Numbered from the stretch's first letter, positions 37,792 through 49,937 are shown. The stretch is DNA of 64,000 nt from Dermatophagoides farinae (GCF_024713945.1 NC_134677.1:7586001-7650000); one strand, 5' to 3'. Translations and numbers: made by a program. The notes: a model not told the origin generated them from the sequence alone.

Positions 37792-38192
37792 TGCGAAACC
37801 CAACAAACAAAACGCTAGAACAGTTCTGTTTGAATCGAATATGTAAAATTTTTATTCAACATGCAATGTATTCACAAATAACTGTTATTGAATTTTCCTT
37901 CATTGGTCGATTGATTCTTATCGATTTTCTTTCCTGTTCTTAGGTGTCTAACATAGTTGATCCAAGAAAAAAACATTCATTCATTATGTAATCACAAAAT
38001 TGGAAACAACAACAACGACCCAAAAAACGAATCGTCGTGAGTTTTTATTGTCAAATCAATCGATTAATCAATAATTTTTCTTTTTTTTTATTAATAAAGG
38101 TCAATTGATCTAAAAAACCGAAAACAAAAATTTATTAAAAAGAACCAAAAAAAACCTCAATCGAATGATACGATGGGCGTTTTGCATGTCCT
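37792..38192. other. Spacer between ferritin and Ir93a
   Basis: About 400 bp holding the ferritin 3' flank and the Ir93a promoter region. Sequence is AT-rich with short A and T tracts; minus-strand AATAAA-like signals occur near 38088-38093. No other feature is seen. Confidence 0.55.
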
Positions 38193-39059
38193 TCAAAGTT
38201 CGTCTAAAGATAATTTGCCGTTGAAGAAATCACGATCAATAAGATATTCACCATAACCACCATCGTTACCGCCAACCGATCGTAATAATGTTGCCAATTT
38301 CATTAATTTATTAATCGATGAAATTTGTTCTTCAATGAAATCATTTTCCAGAAAATTCATCAGCTAAATTTGAATTATTGAAAAAAATAGATTAATTAAT
38401 TGTACCCAAAAAAAAAACAACAAATCAATAGCAATTTACATGAACATCTTTGCAGGTTTTTTCGGCAATACGATGTATACGGATAATTTCATTTGTAACA
38501 AAATGTTCCAATTCGATTGCATCTTCAACCGCTTCCAATGCTTTAGACCATGATGTTTTATGTGGCATCTATTTCGGTAGATTCGATAAATTGTTGATAA
38601 TTTACGATCATGAATCATCAAATATTACCGTTATATTAAAACTTCCGATTGTAGCGCCACGTAAATCAATATATTTGATGAATTTATTCGAATGTTCATG
38701 TTCTTCAGTGGAATGATGTTCAAAAATTTTTGAAAATCCAGGTCTGGCCATTTTTACGCTACCAAAATGAAATGCCATCTGTTTATAGACAAGACTAGCA
38801 TGTTTTTCAAGATTCATCTGTTTTCGTAGTTCAATTAAACATGAATCATGAAGTTCATAATTATTAACACTACGTGGTAATGAATATCCTCCAAGATCCA
38901 AACCATCTGTGAATGCATCTATGATCATTGGGAAAAAAAATAAAAATTCATTCATAAACCAGATATGGAAAAATTAAAAAAAAAATACATACCAAGAATG
39001 GCCAAACAGGAACCAGAAAATATGAGCAAAAATATCGACGAAAGCAAAATGGAACGCAT
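38193..39059 (-). CDS. Secreted ferritin with intact ferroxidase centre
   Basis: Four minus-strand exons, join(38193..38363, 38440..38568, 38629..38918, 38993..39059), give 218 residues. Exon 1 encodes a signal peptide (ILLSSIFLLIFSGSCLA), so this is a secretory-pathway ferritin of the arthropod type, not the cytosolic form. All residues of the heavy-chain ferroxidase centre can be placed: Glu60 and Tyr67 (in NLEKHASLVY), Glu94, Glu95 and His98 (in STEEHEH), Glu140 (in IELEH) and Gln175 (in IEEQI). It should therefore oxidise Fe(II) and store iron in a 24-mer shell, probably in haemolymph or secretory compartments. Ferritin is also listed as a mite allergen family (group 30); whether this paralogue is the allergen cannot be told here. 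I looked for a CAGTG-loop iron-responsive element upstream and found none with a convincing stem. Confidence 0.92.
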
Positions 39060-40010
39060 TGTATTTTTTGAGGCTGGCTAGATTCGAAAAACTAAAAACT
39101 AAAAAAAAATTATGAGAAAAAGAAAAAATTATTTTTTTTTTGTTCAATTTGGCAGCGTTATAGCGACTGTGAAATGAAAAATGATTCGAATCGATAATAA
39201 TGGATGTAGAAGCCAAGAAAAAAAAACCGAAACATTATCATTGAAGACAAACAAACGCCATTACCAACAATAAAATGGATATGGTTTCCAATCAATCAAT
39301 TAAACATAATCAATTTTAAATTGATCAACTATCACCATCATACTACATAGATTATCATGTTAATTTTTTTTTTTCGATGAAATGTTATCATCATCATGTT
39401 CGACGAATAGACACGAACAACACTGACAATTTAATTTGATAATAACAACTAAAACATGTTGTTCATCACATCAATTCAATTCGATCAGCGATAAAAAAAA
39501 ATTGCCACATTTTTTTTTCTTCAATTGGCTTGATCGATTGATTCGATTAGATTAGTTGATCTCATCATCATAATTTCGTTTCTGCTGATGCGGTCAATAT
39601 AACTTATTATTTTATTTTTATTTTTTTTTTTTTTTTTTGCTTACGTGATTCAAAGTTCAAAGTTCAAATGTTTGAAAATGGGAGAAAAAAATTTTCTCTC
39701 ACAAAAAATGTATCACACATTGAAGCATGCTTCACATAAAGAGATGTGAAACTTGAAAATGTTTATTTTTTACTTTTCTTTGTTCTAGATTTTTTAATTA
39801 CGCATTAATTTTTCAAAAAAAAAGAAAAAAAATCATTGTTTTTTGAATCATGGCCAAATCTTAATTCTAAATCGGATCAAAATTGTGTTGTGTCATTATG
39901 TTTGTGTTATGCTGACGCTTTTTTTTTCGTTCGAATTATGCATTTTGAAACCAGAAAAAAAAGAAAATAAAGATTATATTAATATAATTAAAATTGAAAT
40001 TAAATTTTAT
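39060..40010. other. Intergenic region between DOK-like gene and ferritin
   Basis: About 950 bp with no exon. It includes an 18-base T tract near 39621-39638 and several shorter ones, and a minus-strand AATAAA directly after the stop of the DOK-like gene (near 40003-40010). The ferritin promoter is expected near 39060-39300. Confidence 0.6.
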
Positions 40011-40724
40011 TCAAAAAATTTTTCCTCGATCATTTTTAATGACCTGTGCATATGGACAATCATTAATCAATAGATGAGGTATTTGTTGTTGTTGTTGTTG
40101 TTGTTGTTGCTGCTGTTCAATTAGATTTGATTTTTGCCGATCGTTTTCATCATCATCATCATCATCATCATTGATGATTGTTGACGATTCGCAGACTATC
40201 GGTTTATTCTTGTCTTGGCGTTGTTGCCGACACAGCAAAAGATGGTTTGATAATGATGATGATGATGATGAACATTGTTGTTGTCGTTTTGCATTATTAT
40301 TATTATTATTATCATCATCATTGACAACAACAATCAAATCATCATCGGCAATCATCGACGATGATTTCTTTTGTCGTTTTATCCTATCAATATTGTTGGT
40401 AATCTGATTGTATAAAATTTTTGATTTTTTATTACGAAATATAAATAATCCTTCACCAGTCTGACATTTAGATCCGGCTTCAAATGATATACTATTACTT
40501 GTATAACCATAACGTCTTACATATTTATAAGGCCATTCAAACAATACATTCAATCGATCATCATCCTTATTATTATGATCAGCTTTCAATTGTAATTGAT
40601 TTGATCCAATAATTAAACGATATATGGTGAATGGTTTAAGGCCACAACGGATCGATGCATCTGTTTCAATAACTTGAACATGATATATTTGGCTTGTAAT
40701 TGTTTCTTGGTTGTTATTTGACAT
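40011..40724 (-). CDS. DOK-type PTB-domain adaptor protein
   Basis: A 237-residue frame from the ATG at 40724. Residues about 10-110 form an IRS/DOK-type phosphotyrosine-binding domain: ETDASIRCGLKPFTIYRL, LFEWPYKYVRRYGY, SISFEAGSKCQTGEGLFIF. The paired RR and the FEAG-C-GEG-F pattern are typical of DOK proteins, which bind NPXpY on activated receptor tyrosine kinases and dampen or relay Ras signalling. The rest is low complexity (Asp, Ser, Gln runs from GAT, TCA and CAA repeats). No PH domain is present, although DOK proteins usually have one N-terminally. The frame stays open upstream to a plausible acceptor (TTTGTTGCAG before 40785), so a further 5' exon is possible but was not found in the 240 bp before the next gene. 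The stop codon overlaps an AATAAA signal. FRS2-like adaptors have a related PTB domain and are the main alternative. Confidence 0.75.
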   Translation of the reverse strand: MSNNNQETITSQIYHVQVIETDASIRCGLKPFTIYRLIIGSNQLQLKADHNNKDDDRLNVLFEWPYKYVRRYGYTSNSISFEAGSKCQTGEGLFIFRNKKSKILYNQITNNIDRIKRQKKSSSMIADDDLIVVVNDDDNNNNNNAKRQQQCSSSSSSLSNHLLLCRQQRQDKNKPIVCESSTIINDDDDDDDENDRQKSNLIEQQQQQQQQQQQIPHLLINDCPYAQVIKNDRGKIF

Positions 40725-41019
40725 CTTTGATTTCTTCGAATATTTGTTCACATCTTTAATTATGATGGGATTATTAAATAATGCACTGCAACAAATTGGG
40801 TTGGATGTACTAAACTTTGTTGTTGCTTAGTATATATTTTTTTTTAAAAAGGAAATTGAATATATAGCAAATGTGAATATAAATTGTCGTCATTAATGCT
40901 CATGATGATGATGATATACAATTGTCAAATGAAATTTTATCATTTCGTCGTCCATGATCATAATTACATGCATGCATGTACAGCGGAAACGATGAATGTA
41001 TAGTGTATTATAGCGTATG

Positions 41020-42444
41020 TTATTGGTAACCAAATGGCATCGAGATCAATGTAGTTTTGCCAGCAATCATTCCTGATATATCATTAATTGAAAACAATGA
41101 ATTGAATTAGAGAATGAATAGAAAGAAAGATAGAATGATCATTACCTCTTGATGTTAAATAAATTGGCTCATGATAATGATGTTCAATTAAATCGGCTAT
41201 CGTTCGAAATGTCTAAATAATTATTATATTATTAATATAATGGATAATTGATGAAATGGAAATTTTTTTTCTTACCTTTTCTTTTAGTTTTTCAGTTCCT
41301 AATGCGAATTGTTGATCAGGCCGTATACGAATATTTAAATGAAATATACGATGATTAAAATATAATGTCAATGTGTATGGCATACAAATGCCGGCACGTT
41401 TACTTTTTCGTACCAGAAATCCACCATTAATATTACATCTACGTAATAGGATTTCTGATTCATCACGTTCAATATCCAGAAACCATGGATGATTTTTAAA
41501 TATATCATCATTTTGAATGTATTGATATCTCGGTATCGGTGGTAATGGACGATCTGTCACTAATTAATAAATTATTATTAATATATTAATTTTTAAAATG
41601 ATTATTCAACATTTTACCCGATGTAATATTTGGACTAGAACGAAAACCAGGTTTAATCTTATCACTTGATCTTAATGGAATGTTTGGCATTAGATAATCA
41701 CTATTGTCAATGATTTGTGAACAATTGTCCATCTTTGCCGATAATGTTTCATAGAAATTATCTTTTGAACTTGTAGCTGAATTCAATAGTATGGCCTCTT
41801 CCAATAAATCTGGAGGTGGGCATTTTGGTAATGGTGGTGGTGGAGGATCCGAAATTGGTCGTCTTGTATGTCTAATTGATTAAATTATTTTCATTTTGAC
41901 AAATTAACCATCATAATCAATCGTATATATATGATACCTTGAAATGGGTGATGTTTTGAACATTTCTTTGTCATTTTGTTCATTGAATTGTAAATCATCC
42001 TACAAACACATTCAAGACATGGGTATGAATCATTGTCAAAAATCAATGTTCGCTTTACCTGATTCGAATTTGTTAATTTTTCGATTTCATACACTCCTTC
42101 ATCATCCACAATTTCATCGTCAAAATCATCATCATTATCATCGTCATCAAAATCGGAACCCCAACCAAATTCATAATCACTTTCGGAATGTTTGGTAAGA
42201 GTTTTCGATGATGAATAACCACCGGTCATCAATGATCGTTTCATCATACGATTAATTGTTGGAATTTTACATTTAGCTATTCTTCTGTTGTAAAAAAAAA
42301 TTTTTTTATTTTTTTTCAGAAAAAAACATCTGACTTGACTTACTTTTGTATAAACTGTTTCATTTGTGGTAGGCTAGTCGATTTTATATTATCCAATTGT
42401 TCATGAAAACTATTGGTCAATGTACGATGGCGATTCATCATCAT
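41020..42444 (-). CDS. SLP-76/BLNK-like SH2 adaptor protein
   Basis: Seven minus-strand exons, join(41020..41072, 41146..41212, 41276..41559, 41618..41871, 41938..41999, 42059..42284, 42344..42444), give 348 residues in frame. The layout follows the SLP-76/BLNK/CLNK adaptors: an N-terminal part with tyrosines in acidic context (DYEFGW, EGVYEIEKL, DNFYETL, DYLMPNI), proline-rich stretches (SDPPPPPLPKCPPP and RPLPPIPRY) and a C-terminal SH2 domain from about residue 238. The SH2 has HPWFLDIERDESEILLRR, GGFLVRKS with the phosphotyrosine-binding Arg265, PYTLTLYFNHRIFHLNIRIR, the class-typical FALGTEKLKEK, and IADLIEHHYHEPI near the end. In vertebrates these adaptors couple Syk/Zap70-type kinases to PLC-gamma and Vav; an equivalent role with an arthropod Syk-like kinase is inference. 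The first of three consecutive ATG codons is used as the start. A DOK-like adaptor gene follows about 300 bp downstream on the same strand. Confidence 0.82.
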
Positions 42445-43926
42445 ATGGGTCGATTTTTTTCAAATTATTGTCTTTGTTGAAATGCAAATGTAGTATTAGT
42501 TGACCAGATATTAAAATGATTGATATTTACATTTACTATCCTTTTATAACAAAAAAGGATGATTTTCGGTCATTCATCATCATCATCATCATCTGGTTAA
42601 ATAACTGTCGGTTAGATAACTATATAAAGACGGAAAAAATTCAAAAAAAAAACTAAAGTCAATCAATGAAATCAAACAAATAGAAAGATAGACATACTTG
42701 GTGTAGAATGAATGAAAGAAACAAAAAACACAATCCATTCGTATACGAAACAATAAATGTGAAAAGAGATGGATGATAATAATAGTTGTGTGTGTGTTTG
42801 AATATGAAAGAAAAATTAAATGATGAGAAAAAAAATGTCAAAAATTACAAATAAAATAAAGTTTACTGGTGACAACAATATTCGGTCTTACTTTGGCTTA
42901 TTATTGATGATGACGATGAACAGATATCAACAACAACAACAACAACAAAGACGATGAAGATGACGATAAAAATGGCTCAAATGAAATCAAACACGAAATG
43001 CTATGACATTATTTTAATGTGAGAAAAAATTATCAAAGAGAAAGTGATTCACAACAAAAAGAGAGAGAGAGATCTCCTGAAATTTAAGAAATGAGAAAAA
43101 ATAAATGTTTCACATTTTCTCATGGTCCATGATAAATGAAAATCAAATCCATGTTACTTACGTGCGTGTCTGTCTGTTTTTCTTTTCACGATCCAATAAT
43201 TTCGATGAAAATCCACAACTTGTTTGTTTGATACGTCGTCTCTTTTTTTTCGTATTGAAAATAATTGTTGTTTTCGTGATTGATGCGAAAAAAAGACTTT
43301 TTTCTTCATTTTATTAGGTGTTCAATTACAGACTTTTCTTATCATCATCAGAATAAAATAAAATGGAATGGTCAAGTGAAAGTGAGCCATTCGCGACGAA
43401 AGGGAAATGGGATTTTTATTGAGCAAAATGCGATTTTTTTTTTATTTTGAAAACATAATTAAACTGACCCCATTTATTCATCATCATGATGATTATGGTG
43501 GCGGTATTTATAATCGTATTCATTTTAATGATCATTAAAAAAGACTGAATTTAGAAATTAATCAAGACAAAATTAAAAAAAAAGATGTGATGCCAAAAAT
43601 ATATTGCAATTAAAAGGTTGCGAATTTTTTTTTATTGATTAATTGATGGCGCCAATATATGAATCATGATAAACAGATAGACAAACATTCGATCAGAACC
43701 GTGTGTTGTAAATGCATGCATAAAAACACACACCCTGTTAATTATGTTATGGCCAATCGCGATAGAATCGATATTTTTTTGCCATGAGAGTGAAACATAT
43801 TCTATTTTTAGCGATTTTTTTTAAGATTATTTCCTTGTTTTTACAAGAATTCTTAAACAACGCCTTTCTGTTTCGTTTCGGTGTGAACACATTTTTATTC
43901 GTTCATTTCTTAAATTCTTAAATAAA
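42445..43926. other. Divergent intergenic region between the SH2 adaptor and viaf
   Basis: About 1.5 kb with no exon recognised. It should hold both promoters. There are short CAA, GA and GAT runs (for example CAA at 42928-42948) and no larger repeat. Confidence 0.6.
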
Positions 43927-44777
43927 ATGGTATGCAAAATTCTGTTGTTGGAAAATTTGATTGAATTTGTTTTGTTTTTATTTTAATATCCATAGGAAGA
44001 TACTGAATGGACTGATGCATTGAAAAAATATGGTATTATTAAAGATGAACCAAAAGTAGAAGAAATTGAACCGGAACCAATTGTTGAAACGAAAAAATAT
44101 GAACCATCCAATAGTGATGATGAATTAGAATGGCTTGATGAACATGAAGATGATGATGATTTTATACGAAATTATCGTAATAAACGTGTTATGGAAATGC
44201 AACTACAAGCATCGAAAAAATGTTTTGGTGAAGTTTTGGAAATAACCGGTGCTGATTATATTCAAGAAGTGAATAAAGCTGGTGATGGTATATGGGTTGT
44301 ACTTTTATTATATCGTCAAGGGTATTTTTTCACTACTATATCATTCATCGAATTCAGCATTTAATTACAACCAATTTTATTTATTTGATAGGCATCCATT
44401 ATGTCGACAACTACAAGATATATTCAAAGAATTGGCATCAAAATTTATCGAAACAAAATTTCTAAAAAGTATAGCCACACAATGTATACCAAATTTTCCG
44501 GATGATAATTTACCAGCCGTTTTTGTCTACTTAAATGGTCAACTAGTCAAACAATTAATTGGACCGATTGTATTTGGCATGGAATCGATCACCAAAGAAG
44601 GTAAATGAATTTTTTAATGATGAATCAATTGATTTGATTTTTTCCAACATTACAGAAGTTGAATGGATTGTAGCCAAAACTGGTGCTATAAAAACAACAT
44701 TAGAAGAAGATCCCCGTAAACAAATGTATGCATCAAGAAAATTTTATCAAAAATATGATTCAGAAGATTCGGATTAG
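43927..44777 (+). CDS. viaf: Viral IAP-associated factor / phosducin-like 3 (PDCL3)
   Basis: Four exons, join(43927..43929, 43996..44321, 44392..44600, 44656..44777), give 219 residues (human PDCL3 is 239). The first coding exon is only the ATG: the next bases are a GTATGC donor, and the acceptor at 43995 restores M-EDTEWTDALKKYGI, which matches the family N-terminus (DTEW-D-L-K-GI). The phosducin-like thioredoxin fold follows: FGEVLEITGADYIQEVNKAG, IWVVLLLYRQG, HPLCRQLQ, IATQCIPNFPDDNLPAVFVY, LIGPIVFG, then EVEWIVAKTGAI. The C-terminus ends in acidic DSEDSD, as in PDCL3. Known members are cytosolic co-chaperones of the CCT chaperonin that help fold actin and tubulin and also affect caspase regulation. 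The gene converges on Cul3 with about 107 bp between stop codons. Confidence 0.93.
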
Positions 44778-44884
44778 AAAAAAAAAATACAATTGAAATT
44801 TTTTTTATTTATTTTTTCCTTTAAAAAATGATAAAAATACAAATTGATTTTCTAAATTTTATCAATCAATTAAAAATATAATAT

Positions 44885-47868
44885 TCACGCCACATATGTG
44901 TATACTCTTCTGTTTAAGAACAAAAAAAAGATGAAATTAAAGACACGTGATTATAATATAAATTCGATATACGTACTTATCATCTGGTGTTTTGGCCAAA
45001 TATTCACGATCTATTAAGCCATCGATTCGTTTCCTAATTGATTGTGGATCTGGAATGAATCGTGATTTCAATTGTTCAGTTACTTCGGCAACAATATTAG
45101 CAAAACATAATTTCTTTCTAGCTTTCATTATACGGACGATAGCAGCCTCAATTTCGTGTTTACGATCTTCATCAATTTTTGATCGTGTTTCACGTCGTTC
45201 TGGTTCGGATTCACCTTTCGCCAATACTGTACAATAATGTGGATACAAAATTTATATAAATCAATTTTATACAAGTAAACAGATAACCCTCTTACTTGAA
45301 TGAATTCTGACTCGGAAAAATTTCGATGTAAATGAATCATTCACTTCAAATTCATGATTGGGCTCTACATGATCATAATTATTGATTAATAAGAAAAATT
45401 CATTTAAATTAGTTATCGCGATATAATTACCAATTTCTTTTGTCTTTGGATTTTTCAACAGGACACGTTGCGATGATTTACCAACTGCCAATGATTGTAG
45501 AGCACGAATAAGATCTTTTGGTGGAATTTCAGTTTCATTTTTAATATCTTCATATGTTAATTTACGACGATTATTAAATAACATTAAAACGGCCATCTGA
45601 TAGGTTGATACATTCAGTATATGTTTTCGTGGCTTTATTGTACATTGTGTCGATGATGATGATGATGATGATAATCCATTGTTTACATTTGCATTTGGTG
45701 CCGATGATGAAACAGTATTGTCCAATTTGGCCACAACATTCTTATTCATTTCATCATTATTGTTAGATTTTTTCACTGATGTATAGAATTCGGCATTCAA
45801 ATCAACCCAACCAAGTTGTGGTTGTAATGTCAATTTTCTTCCATTATGTTTGTTCAGATAGAAATTATCAAAATGTTTAAAAGCTTGTCGAGGAATCATA
45901 GGAATATTGCATTGGAAAAAATTTGATTGTGTTGGCCAGAAACCAGTGGTCAAAACACGTACAGTAAGGTCAACACCTTGAAGATTGAGCTAGTGAATGG
46001 AAATGGAAAGAGAAAAAAAATTACAACATTGAATAGTTAAAATAAGTCAAGTTAAAAATTGCTTACTCTATGATTGAGAACATGATTTTTGAATTCATCA
46101 TTCAATGAATTTGATAATGATATATCTTTAAACATTCCTTCCAATTTCGATGTAAATTGGCAGCCACATTCGGTTTTAAGTTTCGAAATCATACTTTTTT
46201 CCAGATCATCCGATGAACTTTTGTTCAATAATAATCGTTTAGCCAAATGTTGTTTATAATAACGTTCAAAGATATCCTTATCCTGTATATATCGAAATAG
46301 TACCATTGTTTTGTCAAGAATTTGTTCAATTTCATGATCGGCCATTCCTTTAACAACTTTTTTCAATTTATCATCAATAAATAATGACAGATATTCCGGT
46401 GATTTAGGATTTAGATTCAAAAAATGTTCAAAATCTTTGCCAATCATCTTAAGAAATTCTTTGTCATTGAAAAATGAACAATTTAAAAATATGTCATATT
46501 TATCCTTTAGATCGAGAAGAGCCTAAACCAAAGAAAAAAAAGAAAAATTAATCTCAAAAAGTAAAATTTAAATTTTTTTTTCAAAAATTACAGTAACAAA
46601 TGCAATAGGATCTTCTTTGTTTCCATCATCAGTGACCGATGATTTTCCCTCTTGACGTAGATGATTACTGACAGCCGCAATTATTGTGGTAAGACCATTA
46701 TCAACACGGCTAAAAAGTTTATACATTCGTGCTAAATCTTCAACTTTTTGATTTTCCAACATATGTACCACACCAGAATGTTCCATTTCAACAATGTTTT
46801 TCATATGTCGGCTAATCAATTCTTGTTCCACAACTTTAACAATGACACTTTCGGTTGATGCATCCAGATAATGACGTGCACGTTCAGCTTCTTCGTTGAT
46901 ACGTTGTTCAACTTTACGTATATATACTGATGCACTATTTTCAGCTAAAAATTTTTGACTTTCAACTTTATAAAATTCTGCAGATTGTTGTAGGAAATGT
47001 TTTTCAAAATCTTCCTCATAAACCGTACGATGTGAAATACCCAAATGTATCAACATATTACAGGTATTTTTTACGGCCAATCGATCGATCAATTCACCAT
47101 TACGTTCTTTCATAACTAGATCCAATAATGTTTCACGTATCTGATCACGAATAGGTCCATAACGAACAACATTATCTCGAAATAATATCAAACCTAAATT
47201 ATATACATTGTCAACATTATTCTGATTGACATAGACACGATCCTAAATAATGATAAAAAAGAATTAAATTTGAATTTTAATGATGATGATCATGATTTCA
47301 ACATATCCAACAACAGCCACTTACCATATACATGAGTATATCGCGTATCATGGTCATCGATATTTGATGGTCATTCCACTTTTGATTTAAAACTTGTAGA
47401 AAATTATTATTTGGAAGTGCATTAAGAACATCCACTCTAATCTATATAAATTTCAAATAATAATAAATAAAAATATATAATTCATTTATGGTAAAAAAAA
47501 ATTCCAATGTTAAAACAAAACAAAAAACCGAACCTGGCTAACCAAATGTTCTTTGACTACATCACGAAGACCAGTGTAAAGACGTTCACCATATTTATGT
47601 AGAACCAATGTATATGCATTACGATATAATTCTTCAAAACTTAATCCACTGTTATTCTTTTTCTGTATCTCTTGTATGGCCGTCTTTAATCGTATCCAAA
47701 TAGTGTTGACAAATTTTTCGTCCATAGTTGTCTATCATCATATTTATTATTGTTTCAAAGAGAAAAAAGTAATTAATTAATTAAATTTTAGATCAAAAAT
47801 TCCAAAATACATACAGGAAAAGATCGAATTCTCATTTTTACGTCTTTTTGTTGCTTAAAGCTCATCAT
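44885..47868 (-). CDS. Cul3: Cullin-3
   Basis: Eight minus-strand exons, join(44885..44909, 44977..45226, 45296..45989, 46067..46522, 46592..47242, 47325..47441, 47534..47731, 47815..47868), give 814 residues (human CUL3 is 768). Cullin-3 is the scaffold of CRL3 ubiquitin ligases, binding BTB adaptors with its N-terminal repeats and RBX1 with its C-terminal domain. Matches run the whole length: KMRIRSFP and FVNTIW at the start, [79 protein letters not shown], and the neddylation block [13 protein letters not shown] with Lys758, 56 residues from the end as in human. The C-terminus is KRVYTYVA. The extra length is mostly a Ser/Asn-rich insert near residues 590-625, ahead of [11 protein letters not shown], part of it a TCA (GAT on the plus strand) repeat. 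Two adjacent ATGs at 47868 and 47865 could start translation. Confidence 0.96.
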
Positions 47869-48046
47869 ACGAATCAATCATCAAAAGAATATAAATATGA
47901 TAGAAAAAAAAACGCAAACAGAAGAAAAGCTAAACTAAATTCAATCAATCACCAAAATGATAATCGATGTGACCAAATATCAGAATCAGATGATGAATCA
48001 AACCAAAACAAAAAAAAAACACACACCAAAAAAACGAAAGTACAAA

Positions 48047-48120
48047 TTGGTGTCCAAAATACAATCTAATTATAATCGAGAATTTGGTGTCCAAAATACA
48101 ATCTAATTATAATCGAGAAT
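48047..48120. repeat. Perfect tandem duplication of a 37-bp unit
   Basis: Two identical adjacent 37-base copies, 48047-48083 and 48084-48120. Each begins TTGGTGTCCAAAAT and ends AATCGAGAAT. The unit is not a simple-sequence repeat and sits just upstream of Cul3. It appears to be a recent local duplication. Confidence 0.95.
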
Positions 48121-49906
48121 TGTTATAAAAAAAAAATTATCATCGATTATCACATTTAAAAGTAGCAAAAAAAAAGATGACAGAAAAACCCGGAGACAAA
48201 AAAAAAATGAGTGCTCGGGTAAAGTAAAAAACAAAACAAACGAAGGAAAAAAATAACAACAATGCAAAAAACGAAAAAAAGGAATTACAGACGGCTGTAT
48301 TTGGACACACACACACACACACACATACATACATACATACTACTACCTCGTTTGTTAGTGGATATGAGAATAATTTCCAAAAGGTAGTAGCAACAAAAAT
48401 TGAAATTAAAAAAAAAAAAATCTCAAGAACATTGACGACGGAAAAACGAAAAGATTGACATTCAATTCAATATCGTGCATGATGCATGCATGCATGCATG
48501 AGAGTTATGATAAAGGCCAACAACATTGAGCTTGTTTCACGCAATCGCAGTGCAGTTGTTGGTCATCATTATAAATGTGACGTTGTCATTCGGTCTGGGC
48601 AAAAAAAAAAATACAAGATTCACTCTAATCTCTATCAACAGATGGCGATCATGACTTCATTGGGTTTTTATTTGTTCGAAATTAATAATTTTTTTTTTGT
48701 TTCGAACCAATGGATATGATCTGCATCTGATGATGGTGGTATTCAAGAATTTGTCCACCATCCGCCATTCACGTTTATTCGTTTGTTTTGATTGAATTTG
48801 GATAAAAACAATCATTATGGAAATGAACGAATTTTACTGTTATTTTATCGCTTGGTGGTTGGTAAATAATTTAATTGAATGATGAATGTGATTAAGTGCT
48901 AAATCATGTATTGATTCTTCGGCTATAAACATGTAATATTGAATTATCGATTACTTTTTTTTGACCATTAAATCGAAATGAATTGTAATGTACAAAAACT
49001 TAATGTCCTTTTCTCTCACTCACTCACTCACTAATTAAATTGATCTTAAAAAAAATTTGGATTTATTCAATTTTACGCCGCCTTCGTATTCATCCATCAA
49101 TCGACATGAAAGGAAAATATTCCAATTACGAATGGCCAAGAATTGGACACACTTGCACAGGATAACTTTATAATCACAATACAATGAATTAATAATGATG
49201 ATGACAATCGAATCATATCTCGAAGGAAGAGAGAGAGAAAGAAAGATAGGAATTCGAATGTTAAGGGCAAGAAATTGGAAAAATATAAATCAATCATATG
49301 GTTGTCGAAATAGTAATAATCATCAAGTGAACAACAATGAAATTACCCATGATACCCAATCGATCGATCGATCGATCGCGTTTTATTTCACCTTCGAATT
49401 ATCATCAACTATACAACAAAAGTAAAAGGTAAAAAAAGTTATAAATTATCATTATGATCCCCCCCATTGAATTTAGTGTTTTCCTGGACCATTACTGGAA
49501 CAGTGATGATAATGAAGAAACAGAAGACCAAAAAAAAAAAAAAAAAAAAAATGGAAATTAATAAAACCGTCAACCACCATTCTGCCTGGTCCTGATTATT
49601 CATGACTAATTTTCATTTCGTCTTTTTTTTCTCTTTTGTTTCATTCATTCATTCATTCATTTATTTTCATTCATACATAAGCCAATGGTCTCTTCATTTT
49701 CTTGATGATTGTTTAGCGTTCATTCATTCATTCATTCATTTATTTTTTTTAATTCATTTCATTTTTAAATCATTTTTCTCATTTCTCTTGTTTAAAAATA
49801 TTGTTTAGCACAATTGTCTTTTTTTTCCACACACACACACACACGCTTCTATAGTTATTTTTTGATTTTTTTTTTTGTTTCTTTCTTCAACCAACAACCA
49901 AACCGA

Positions 49907-49937
<31 letters not shown>

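Noticed and set aside
39061-39500. Possible iron-responsive element upstream of ferritin (CAGTG at about 39432-39436 on the minus strand)
   Set aside because: The bases on either side do not pair into the five-base upper stem, and no bulged C is in place.
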